Source: Eubacterium sp. AF36-5BH (GTDB taxonomy: Bacteria; Bacillota; Clostridia; Lachnospirales; Lachnospiraceae). Taken from it: 5,259 nucleotides of DNA. Location of the stretch: positions 1 through 5,259 of the forward strand of contig NZ_QTVG01000017.1 of NCBI RefSeq assembly GCF_003460505.1, given 5' to 3'. Shown here one piece after another: positions 1 through 5,259 of the stretch (positions are counted from its first letter, which is position 1; every line of letters starts with the position of its first letter). Position numbers and translations under genes: made by a program. The notes under the pieces are model-generated. The model did no database searches, was not told the DNA's origin, and saw only the letters and a list, made by a program, of their open reading frames with translations.

Positions 1-47
1 AATATCATCATCATTAGATAATCTCGACCACCTCATCACTCTTCATC
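1..47 (+). repeat. Inverted repeat IR1, left copy (in hsdS)
   Basis: These 47 bases are the exact reverse complement of 4747-4793. They encode ISSSLDNLDHLITLH at the junction between the first TRD of hsdS and the central conserved repeat. The match reaches base 1, so the repeat probably continues left of the window. It is a likely recombination substrate for the neighbouring recombinase. Confidence 0.95.
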
Positions 48-739
48 AACGTAAGTGTGATGACACAAAAAAATTAAAAAAATATATGCTTCAAAAAATG
101 TTTCCGAAAAATGGAGAAAAATTTCCAGAAATCCGTTTTAAAGGATTCACTGAAGCTTGGGAACAGCGTAAGCTGGGGGATATATATGGTTCGATTGGAA
201 ATGCATTCGTAGGAACAGCTACTCCGTACTATGCAGAACATGGACATTTTTATTTGGAATCTAACAATGTAAAAGACGGACAGATAAATCATAACGCTGA
301 AATTTTCATAAATGATGAATTTTATGAAAAGCAAAAAGATAAATGGCTACATACTGGAGATATGGTTATGGTTCAGTCAGGGCATGTTGGACATGCAGCT
401 GTAATCCCTGAAGAATTGGACAATACAGCGGCTCATGCCTTAATCATGTTCAGAAATCCCAAAGAAGAAATTGAACCTTACTTTTTGAATTATGAATATC
501 AGACTGATAAAGCCAAAAAGCAAATTGAGAACATTACTACTGGTAATACCATAAAACATATCCTTGCATCAGATATGCAGGAATTTGTAGTTGATATTCC
601 AAAATATGAAGAACAGAAAGCGATTGCGGGCTATTTTTGTAAACTCGACCATCTCATCACTCTTCATCAACGTAAGTGTGATACACTAAAAGAGTTAAAA
701 AAATATATGCTACAAAATATGTTTCCAAAGAAAGGATAA
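2..739 (+). CDS. hsdS: Type I restriction-modification specificity subunit HsdS, C-terminal part (cut by left window edge)
   Basis: HsdS is the DNA-recognition subunit of a Type I restriction-modification complex. It holds two target-recognition domains (TRDs) and bridges HsdM and HsdR. The frame is open from base 2; the ATG at 86 is an internal methionine, because the 28 codons before it encode conserved HsdS sequence (ISSSLDNLDHLITLHQRK). The 245 visible residues are, in order: the central conserved helical repeat (residues 1-40), the FTEAWEQRKLGD motif that opens the second TRD (about 48-60), TRD2 (about 60-205), and a C-terminal conserved repeat (KLDHLITLHQRK to MLQNMFPKKG) that echoes the central one. 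This is the usual HsdS pseudo-dyad plan (Methylase_S family); the full protein should be near 400 residues. The stop lies 6 bases before hsdR, indicating an operon. The first TRD and hsdM are expected to the left. The 47-bp inverted repeat at its left edge makes it the likely expressed copy of an invertible pair. Confidence 0.93.
   Translation: MSSSLDNLDHLITLHQRKCDDTKKLKKYMLQKMFPKNGEKFPEIRFKGFTEAWEQRKLGDIYGSIGNAFVGTATPYYAEHGHFYLESNNVKDGQINHNAEIFINDEFYEKQKDKWLHTGDMVMVQSGHVGHAAVIPEELDNTAAHALIMFRNPKEEIEPYFLNYEYQTDKAKKQIENITTGNTIKHILASDMQEFVVDIPKYEEQKAIAGYFCKLDHLITLHQRKCDTLKELKKYMLQNMFPKKG
23..115 (+). repeat. hsdS: Central conserved HsdS repeat (direct repeat, first copy)
   Basis: This 93-base segment encodes LDHLITLHQRKC through YMLQKMFPKNG. 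It aligns without gaps to 644-736 at an offset of 621 bases (207 codons), with about 13 mismatches counted by eye. Such repeats form the two antiparallel helices that space the TRDs in HsdS. Confidence 0.9.
156..172 (+). repeat. Inverted repeat IR2, left copy (start of TRD2)
   Basis: CTTGGGAACAGCGTAAG is an exact inverted copy of 5243-5259. It encodes the WEQRK motif that opens a target-recognition domain. The base after it begins the variable TRD, where the two copies diverge. The comparison is cut by the right window edge, so the repeat may be longer. Confidence 0.88.
644..736 (+). repeat. hsdS: C-terminal conserved HsdS repeat (direct repeat, second copy; third copy of the IR1 core)
   Basis: This encodes LDHLITLHQRKC through YMLQNMFPKKG at the end of hsdS and is the direct repeat of 23-115. 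Its first 25 bases (644-668) also form an inverted match to 4747-4771 with one mismatch, so the IR1 core occurs three times in the window. Confidence 0.9.
731..736 (+). promoter_or_regulatory. Ribosome binding site of hsdR
   Basis: AAAGGA sits nine bases before the hsdR ATG and lies within the last codons of hsdS. The AAGGG just downstream is too close to the ATG to serve. The placement supports the ATG at 746 and suggests that ribosomes finishing hsdS re-initiate on hsdR. Confidence 0.7.
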
Positions 740-745
740 GGGATT

Positions 746-3697
746 ATGGCAGAATTAGAAGCAATAATTGAGAGAAGACTAATAGACCAACTATGTAGTG
801 GTGAATCACAATGGACGTATAGACCGGATATCAGAAATGAAGAGCAATTATGGAAGAACTTTAAGTATATTTTAGAGCAGAATAATAAAGCAAAACTAAA
901 TGATACACCATTAAGTGAAAGTGAGTTCGCAAAGGTAAAGAATGATTTATCACATGCTTCATTTTATGATGCAGGGAAATGGCTAGTTGGCGAAAATGGA
1001 AAAGTTTATGTTCATGTACAAAGAGGCAATGAAACATTACATTTAGTCGTTATGAATAATGAGCACATTGCAGGCGGGACAAGTGTATATGAAGTTATAA
1101 ATCAATATCAGGCGTTCAAAACAGAAGAAAATGGCGAAAGGGACAGAAGATTTGACGTCACATTGCTTATTAATGGAATTCCTATGATTCATATTGAACT
1201 GAAAAATAAAGAACATTCATATATGGACGGATATAGGCAAATAAAGAAATATATAGCAGAAGGTAAATTTAGAGGTCTCTTTTCAAATATTCAAATGTTT
1301 GTTGTAAGTAATGTGGTAGATACAAAATATTTTTCGGCAGCAAGAGATACGGAATTAAATAAAAAATTTATTACAGGATGGATAGATGAAAAGAACTATC
1401 CTGTATGTGATTATATGGATTTTGCAAAGGCAGTATTAAAAATACCGGAAGCGCATGAAATGGTTACAAAATATACAGTTTTGGATAATGACAAAAAGAA
1501 ATTGTTAATTCTGAGACCATATCAGATTCATGCAATTAAGGCAATGCGAAATGCATCAAAACAAGGAAAATCAGGATTTATTTGGCATACAACAGGTTCA
1601 GGAAAGACAATGACATCATATAAGGCTACAAGAAACCTGCTAATGGATATACCATCTATAGAAAAAACAGTTTTTTTGATTGATAGAAAAGATTTAGATA
1701 TGCAGACAAAGATGGCATTTCAGTCTTATGCAGATAACGATACAATTGATGTAGATGATACAGATTATGTCGATACTTTAATTAAAAGAATGACTGATGG
1801 TAATAGGCAAATGATTGTTACAACAAGACAAAAAATACAGACAATGATTAGCAATCGTTTGAAAGAAGGAACGAAAGAATATCAGATTATAAAGAATTTA
1901 AGAGTTGCTTTTGTAGTAGATGAATGTCATAGAGCAGTAACTCCTGAAACAAAAAGAAAATTGGAACAGTTCTTTAATAATTCTTTGTGGTATGGATTTA
2001 CCGGAACACCTATTTTTGAGCAGAATAAATATGAACAAAAGGGAGACTTACCACAAACTACAGAACAGCTGTATGGAAAGTGTTTGCATAGTTATACGAT
2101 AAAGGAAGCTATCCATGATGAGGCAGTCTTAGGCTTTATGGTAGAAAATCTTGGACCAAAGAATAAGGATGTAGATGAATCTGCCTATTTATCCGAAAAG
2201 CATATGAGAAATGTTTTAGACGTTATATTGAATCAATCTGCCACAAAATTGGGAATGCAGAATGGTAAAGGAAGAACATATGAGGGAATATTAACAGTTA
2301 AATCCATTTCAATTGCACAAAAATATTATGAATTGTTAAAGAAAATAAAAAATGGACAAGATGAGTTAAAGATAAGTGAAGATATTCAGAAAGCGTTACC
2401 GGATTTTCCTAAGTTTGCAATTACATACTCAATTTCAGAAAATGAAGAAGCATCTACTGTTAATCAGGATAAGATGAAAGAATCTTTAGAAGATTACAAT
2501 GAAATGTTTGGAACAAATTACAAGCTTGAGGCGATAAATGCCTACAATAGTAACTTAAATGACAGATTAGCAAGAAAGGAAAAGAAATATCTTGAAAGAA
2601 GTCAGCAACTTGATTTGGTAATTGTTGTTGATAGATTGTTGACGGGATTTGATGCACCTTGTTTATCTACATTGTTTATGGATAGACCACCAATGACTCC
2701 ACAGAATATAATTCAGGCGTTTTCACGAACTAATCGATTGTTTGATAGTAATAAGCAGTATGGACAGATTGTAACATTCCAATCGCCTAAAGAGTTTAAA
2801 GATGCTATAAACAATGCATTGACATTATATTCTAGAGGTGGTGATGGAAAACCAGTAGCTGAGGATTGGGAAACTGTACTTGATAATTTCAACATATCTG
2901 TTAAGGCTATTCATGCTTTAGCAGAAACACCCGAAGAGATATCAGCATTGTCAAGACAACAAAAGAAATCGTTTGTTCATCTGTTTAGAGCATTAGACCA
3001 TGATTTCGCACATCTTAAGGCGTTTTCAAATTACAATGAAGATATATTGAAAGATTTGGAATTTTCACAGGAAGAATATGAAAACTATGCAGCAATGTAT
3101 AACAATGTAATGGAGGAACTTAAGAAACCTTCAGATGACCCAGATGGAGATGGACCTGAATTAGATGAATATGATTTAATGGCTTATAGTAAGTTGCGTA
3201 TAGATTTTGAATATATTATTGAATTGCTTCAAGGAGTTGTTGAGTCTTTAGACCAGACAAAAGATGATTTTAAAGAATCTGATTTTGAATATAATATTAA
3301 TGTATTAAGAGGTATTATCGATGATTATTATAAGGTTAATCCACAAATAAGTGAGCTACTAAATATAATTATTGAAGATATCGAAAATGATAAGGAAAAG
3401 TATATAGGTCAGGACATATCCGTTATATTTAATCAGATGAAGTATAAAATTATCGATGATGCTATAAGGGAATTTGCTCAAAAATGGTATTTAGAAGATG
3501 AGGATGTTAAGTTTGAAGCATATAATTATAGAGATGGAATGCTTGCAAACGAAAACGTCCTAAAAGAAAAAACGGATTATAAAACTTATAAAGAAGAATC
3601 AGAAGAACCTATGCCAAAATACAAGTTTAGAAAAACTATGGTAGAAGAGTTTAAAAATGATTTAATGGAAGAAATAAGCCCATTGATTAATGAATAA
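746..3697 (+). CDS. hsdR: Type I restriction enzyme subunit HsdR (endonuclease and DNA translocase)
   Basis: HsdR is the motor and nuclease subunit. With HsdM and HsdS it translocates DNA using ATP and cuts far from an unmethylated site. It has 983 residues, a normal length (EcoR124I HsdR is about 1040), and looks intact. The N-terminal nuclease domain has D137 and the E151-L152-K153 motif, with the same D-to-ExK spacing as EcoR124I. The helicase core follows: LRPYQ (256-260), Walker A GSGKT (284-288), Walker B-type DECH (392-395), GFTGTP (417-422), RLLTGFDAP (630-638) and QAFSRTNR (657-664). The remaining roughly 300 residues are charged and probably helical, as in the HsdR C-terminal domain that docks onto the methylase. 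The ATG at 746 is six bases after the hsdS stop, with a ribosome site inside the end of hsdS, so translation is probably coupled. The odd feature is position: the gene lies inside the segment bounded by inverted hsdS repeats, so inversion would reverse it. Confidence 0.96.
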   Translation: MAELEAIIERRLIDQLCSGESQWTYRPDIRNEEQLWKNFKYILEQNNKAKLNDTPLSESEFAKVKNDLSHASFYDAGKWLVGENGKVYVHVQRGNETLHLVVMNNEHIAGGTSVYEVINQYQAFKTEENGERDRRFDVTLLINGIPMIHIELKNKEHSYMDGYRQIKKYIAEGKFRGLFSNIQMFVVSNVVDTKYFSAARDTELNKKFITGWIDEKNYPVCDYMDFAKAVLKIPEAHEMVTKYTVLDNDKKKLLILRPYQIHAIKAMRNASKQGKSGFIWHTTGSGKTMTSYKATRNLLMDIPSIEKTVFLIDRKDLDMQTKMAFQSYADNDTIDVDDTDYVDTLIKRMTDGNRQMIVTTRQKIQTMISNRLKEGTKEYQIIKNLRVAFVVDECHRAVTPETKRKLEQFFNNSLWYGFTGTPIFEQNKYEQKGDLPQTTEQLYGKCLHSYTIKEAIHDEAVLGFMVENLGPKNKDVDESAYLSEKHMRNVLDVILNQSATKLGMQNGKGRTYEGILTVKSISIAQKYYELLKKIKNGQDELKISEDIQKALPDFPKFAITYSISENEEASTVNQDKMKESLEDYNEMFGTNYKLEAINAYNSNLNDRLARKEKKYLERSQQLDLVIVVDRLLTGFDAPCLSTLFMDRPPMTPQNIIQAFSRTNRLFDSNKQYGQIVTFQSPKEFKDAINNALTLYSRGGDGKPVAEDWETVLDNFNISVKAIHALAETPEEISALSRQQKKSFVHLFRALDHDFAHLKAFSNYNEDILKDLEFSQEEYENYAAMYNNVMEELKKPSDDPDGDGPELDEYDLMAYSKLRIDFEYIIELLQGVVESLDQTKDDFKESDFEYNINVLRGIIDDYYKVNPQISELLNIIIEDIENDKEKYIGQDISVIFNQMKYKIIDDAIREFAQKWYLEDEDVKFEAYNYRDGMLANENVLKEKTDYKTYKEESEEPMPKYKFRKTMVEEFKNDLMEEISPLINE

Positions 3698-3714
3698 TAT
3701 AATTATCAAGAAAG

Positions 3715-3756
3715 TAAAAGCTTGGAATTTTTTGAGTTTCCAAGCTTTTATTTATT
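3715..3756. terminator. Intrinsic terminator between convergent hsdR and recombinase genes
   Basis: A perfect 13-bp stem (TAAAAGCTTGGAA at 3715-3727 pairing with 3738-3750) has a 10-base loop and is followed by a T-rich tail (TTTATT). It starts 17 bases after the hsdR stop. The stem's own A/T ends give U-rich runs in both directions, so it may also end the recombinase transcript arriving from the right, whose stop is at 3779. It would separate the two convergent transcripts in either orientation of the segment. Confidence 0.8.
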
Positions 3757-3759
3757 AAA

Positions 3760-3771
3760 ATCGGCGTGCAT
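3760..3771 (+). repeat. 12-bp inverted repeat flanking the recombinase gene, distal copy
   Basis: ATCGGCGTGCAT is an exact inverted copy of 4738-4749. It lies just past the recombinase stop, between that gene and the terminator. It is GC-rich against an AT-rich background. It may be a recombinase-related site or a remnant of rearrangement. Confidence 0.8.
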
Positions 3772-3778
3772 ATTTTAT

Positions 3779-4708
3779 TTAAGAAAGGTTAGATAATGAC
3801 CTCATAATAATATCAATATCCTTACTTTCAAGTTCCTGTATAATATGGAGATATGTTTTTTGAGTTGTAGTCATACTAGCGTGTCCCAATCTCCTTGCAA
3901 CACTGGCAATTGAAACTCCGGCAAATAGCAAAAGTGATGCATGCGTATGTCGTAATCCGTGAATTGAAATTACTGGAATACCGGTACTAATACAATGTCT
4001 TGCTAAAATATCATTTAGCGTAGAGTTGTATACTTTTTCTTTAACGAAAATTGGTTCGTTTTCAGGTAAATCTTTTATAAGTGAAGAAAACTGCATTACT
4101 GTCTGCCAATCAAGTTGAATTTTTCTCATAGAAGAAAGATTTTTTGTAGGAAGAAAACCACCGTTACCTTTGTAATTCCATGTCTTAGAAACAGTTAACA
4201 TTTGATGAGACAAGTCAAAATCTTTAGGGGTTAATGCTAATGCTTCTGAAAATCTCATTCCTGTCTTAGCTACTAAAAGTATAAACCAATCCCAATTTAT
4301 ATTCTGTGATAAATCTAAAGACTCAATTAACTTATGTAGTTCAAATTGGTTAAGATACTTTTGCTTTTTTGCTCTAGGTTCTTTGCCTTTAATGATAGCT
4401 TTCCTTGTAGGGTCGCGGGAAATTAAACCCTCATCAACAGCATCTAATATTGCACATTTAATATGATGATGAAAATCCATAGTTGTTTGTCGTTCATGGT
4501 TTTGTGCATAATCGTTTAGAAGTTGCTGATAAGATATTCTGTCAATATCCCCAACAGTAAGAGTCGGAATTAATTTTACCAACCATTGATGTGCCATCTT
4601 ATATTTGTTCATTGTTATAGGTCTTATAGCACCTTCCTTGTAAACAGTAATCCATTTTTTGTAGTAATCACAGAATAAAGTGTCACTACTGACTGTCGTT
4701 GTGTTCAT
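3779..4708 (-). CDS. Tyrosine recombinase (phage-integrase family), probable hsdS invertase
   Basis: This is a site-specific tyrosine recombinase that cuts and rejoins DNA through a covalent phosphotyrosine. It has 309 residues. The N-terminal part (about 8-95) looks like the SAM-like core-binding domain (FCDYYKKWITVYKEG, then MNKYKMAHQWL). The catalytic domain (about 115-305) contains every expected residue: R152 (TGMRFSEAL), K189 (PTKN), H250 and R253 (HGLRHTHAS), H276 (RRLGHAS) and nucleophile Y286 (KTYLH). It therefore looks active. The ATG at 4708 has a strong ribosome site eight bases upstream. It starts 24 bases after the stop of hsdS', with no room for a conventional promoter in the gap, so it is probably transcribed with hsdS'. 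Recombinases of this family next to inverted hsdS genes invert TRD segments, as in the pneumococcal SpnD39III locus; that role is inferred here from context. It resembles Tn916/phage-type integrases, but no excisionase or other phage gene is visible. Perfect 12-bp inverted repeats bracket it. Confidence 0.93.
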   Translation of the reverse strand: MNTTTVSSDTLFCDYYKKWITVYKEGAIRPITMNKYKMAHQWLVKLIPTLTVGDIDRISYQQLLNDYAQNHERQTTMDFHHHIKCAILDAVDEGLISRDPTRKAIIKGKEPRAKKQKYLNQFELHKLIESLDLSQNINWDWFILLVAKTGMRFSEALALTPKDFDLSHQMLTVSKTWNYKGNGGFLPTKNLSSMRKIQLDWQTVMQFSSLIKDLPENEPIFVKEKVYNSTLNDILARHCISTGIPVISIHGLRHTHASLLLFAGVSIASVARRLGHASMTTTQKTYLHIIQELESKDIDIIMRSLSNLS

Positions 4709-4716
4709 TTGTAAGT

Positions 4717-4724
4717 CCTCCTTT
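4717..4724 (-). promoter_or_regulatory. Ribosome binding site of the recombinase gene
   Basis: On the minus strand AAAGGAGG lies eight bases before the ATG at 4708. It is a near-consensus Shine-Dalgarno sequence and the strongest in the window. It fixes the start codon and suggests efficient translation of whatever transcript crosses this junction. Confidence 0.85.
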
Positions 4725-4732
4725 TCATTAGT

Positions 4733-5259
4733 CTATAATGCACGCCGATGAAGAGTGATGAGGTGGTCGAGATTATCTAATGATGATGATATTTTCTTCT
4801 GTTCTTCCATTCCTGGTATTAAGAATTTGAATGAGCCAACCTCTGTTGTAGATATACTCGCTTGATTCACAGCAGGCTTTGCTATTATTCTAAACCAGTC
4901 TCTGGTCGATTCTTTTTTGAGCAAATGAAGTAAAAAGTGGGAATCTATTTCTTCATGCCTTGAACGTATATTTAACAGGTTCATTCCATGATATATTTCC
5001 CCTAAATCCGCAGTATAAAGGGCTGTATTAGCAATATAAGGGAGACTATTTATATGACTAAAAAGTATATCCCCATCCACAAGCCTATAATTCTCATTTA
5101 CCTCATCTGAAGAACCGAGCTTTTCGGTGTTTATCACTCCAGATGATATACTTTCTATTCTTGTAATTTTGTATCTATGATCTCTACTTCCATCAGCTCT
5201 GTATGTATAACCATTCTTTATACTTTCTGTTACATCCGACAACTTACGCTGTTCCCAAG
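4733..5259 (-). CDS. hsdS: Inverted partial hsdS' carrying an alternative target-recognition domain (cut by right window edge)
   Basis: This minus-strand frame is open from the window edge and encodes 174 visible residues of one HsdS half. It runs from WEQRKLSDV (TRD opening motif) through one complete TRD (TRD3: NGYTYRADGS, LVDGDILFSHIN, NQASISTTEVGSFKFLIPG) to MEEQKKISSSLDNLDHLITLH, then stops after RRAL. The TTG at 5242 is the leucine of QRKL, not a start; any true start lies beyond the window. It lacks the rest of the central repeat and a second TRD, so it is either a silent cassette or a half-length specificity subunit. Its TRD differs from TRD2, while its two ends match hsdS at DNA level (47 bp and at least 17 bp). 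That pattern is typical of an hsdS inversion partner. The recombinase gene follows 24 bases downstream on the same strand. Confidence 0.88.
   Translation of the reverse strand, partial: WEQRKLSDVTESIKNGYTYRADGSRDHRYKITRIESISSGVINTEKLGSSDEVNENYRLVDGDILFSHINSLPYIANTALYTADLGEIYHGMNLLNIRSRHEEIDSHFLLHLLKKESTRDWFRIIAKPAVNQASISTTEVGSFKFLIPGMEEQKKISSSLDNLDHLITLHRRAL
4738..4749 (-). repeat. 12-bp inverted repeat flanking the recombinase gene, proximal copy
   Basis: ATGCACGCCGAT on the plus strand mirrors 3760-3771. It encodes the RRA residues at the very end of hsdS' and overlaps the edge of IR1 by three bases. It is therefore at the exact point where hsdS' departs from normal HsdS sequence. Confidence 0.8.
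4747..4793 (-). repeat. Inverted repeat IR1, right copy (in hsdS')
   Basis: This is a perfect 47-base inverted copy of 1-47, encoding the same ISSSLDNLDHLITLH at the end of TRD3. Identity stops sharply after the histidine codon: hsdS continues with QRKC, hsdS' with RRAL and a stop. On the other side the match runs to the window edge, so the true length is unknown. Confidence 0.95.
5243..5259 (-). repeat. Inverted repeat IR2, right copy (start of TRD3), cut by window edge
   Basis: This is a perfect 17-base inverted match to 156-172, encoding WEQRK at the start of TRD3. With IR1 it frames TRD3 as a swappable module. A further copy at the start of the first TRD of hsdS, outside the window, is expected but cannot be seen. 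Confidence 0.88.

Larger units (their letters stand above)
1..4793. other. Predicted invertible DNA segment (IR1 to IR1)
   Basis: The perfect 47-bp inverted repeats at 1-47 and 4747-4793 enclose the 3' half of hsdS, hsdR, the terminator and the recombinase gene. Inversion would join the upstream half of hsdS to the RRAL-stop tail followed by the recombinase gene, and would fuse TRD3 in frame to the central repeat, TRD2 and hsdR. The repeats and gene order are seen directly; that inversion happens is inferred from similar recombinase-associated hsdS loci. Confidence 0.72.

Noticed and set aside
67..82. Two A7 tracts as a slipped-strand phase-variation site in hsdS
   Set aside because: They are short, interrupted by TT, encode lysines of a conserved helix, and similar A-runs are common in this AT-rich sequence.
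74..334. Minus-strand open frame of 86 codons
   Set aside because: It lies wholly opposite hsdS, has no credible ribosome site, and its low-complexity Phe/Ile/Ser-rich product is what AT-rich antisense gives.
86..739. A short hsdS gene starting at the ATG at 86
   Set aside because: The frame is open back to the window edge and the upstream codons encode the conserved HsdS central helix; no ribosome site precedes 86.
2460..2895. Two short minus-strand open frames (2460-2657 and 2713-2895)
   Set aside because: Both are antisense to conserved HsdR helicase sequence, including motifs V and VI on the plus strand, and show no recognisable domain.
3715..3750. Recombination site at the stem-loop after hsdR
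   Set aside because: Its AGCTTGG resembles part of IR2, but the perfect stem, T-rich tail and position after the stop fit a terminator better.
3779..4708. A prophage or Tn916-like mobile element around the recombinase
   Set aside because: No excisionase, phage, relaxase or transfer gene is visible; both neighbours are restriction genes, and the flanking 12-mers are inverted, not direct, repeats.
4733..5242. hsdS' starting at the TTG at 5242
   Set aside because: That codon is the leucine inside the conserved WEQRKL motif, and the frame stays open to the window edge.

Overview
The window is AT-rich, and its genes read like a low-GC Firmicute, most plausibly a gut Clostridia/Lachnospiraceae-type genome. 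That placement rests on base composition and protein flavour only. It carries the distal part of a Type I restriction-modification locus built like a DNA-inversion switch. The hsdM gene and the first half of hsdS would lie to the left of base 1, outside the window.

Layout: (1) 2-739, + strand: the C-terminal part of an active-looking HsdS specificity subunit. It is open through the left edge and contains the central conserved repeat, the second target-recognition domain (TRD2) and the C-terminal conserved repeat. (2) 746-3697, + strand: an intact 983-residue HsdR with the nuclease D-ExK triad and all the main helicase motifs, six bases after hsdS. (3) 3698-3778: a short convergent gap with a 13-bp stem-loop terminator. 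(4) 3779-4708, - strand: a tyrosine recombinase with all six catalytic residues. (5) 4733-5259, - strand: a second, inverted hsdS fragment (hsdS') carrying a different TRD (TRD3), open through the right edge, 24 bases upstream of the recombinase gene.

The genes are tied together by repeats. A perfect 47-bp inverted repeat (1-47 / 4747-4793) marks the end of the first TRD in hsdS and the end of TRD3 in hsdS'. At least 17 bp of perfect inverted repeat (156-172 / 5243-5259, cut by the window edge) encode the AWEQRKL motif at the start of TRD2 and TRD3. A third, near-perfect copy of the 47-bp repeat's core lies at 644-668. A separate perfect 12-bp inverted repeat (3760-3771 / 4738-4749) brackets the recombinase gene.

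Interpretation (inference): the recombinase flips DNA between the inverted repeats and swaps target-recognition domains, which makes methylation specificity phase-variable. Unusually, hsdR and the recombinase gene both lie inside the invertible segment. One inversion at the 47-bp repeat would put the recombinase directly behind the expressed hsdS and would move hsdR away from the hsd promoter. The switch could therefore change specificity, restriction activity and its own recombinase supply in one step.
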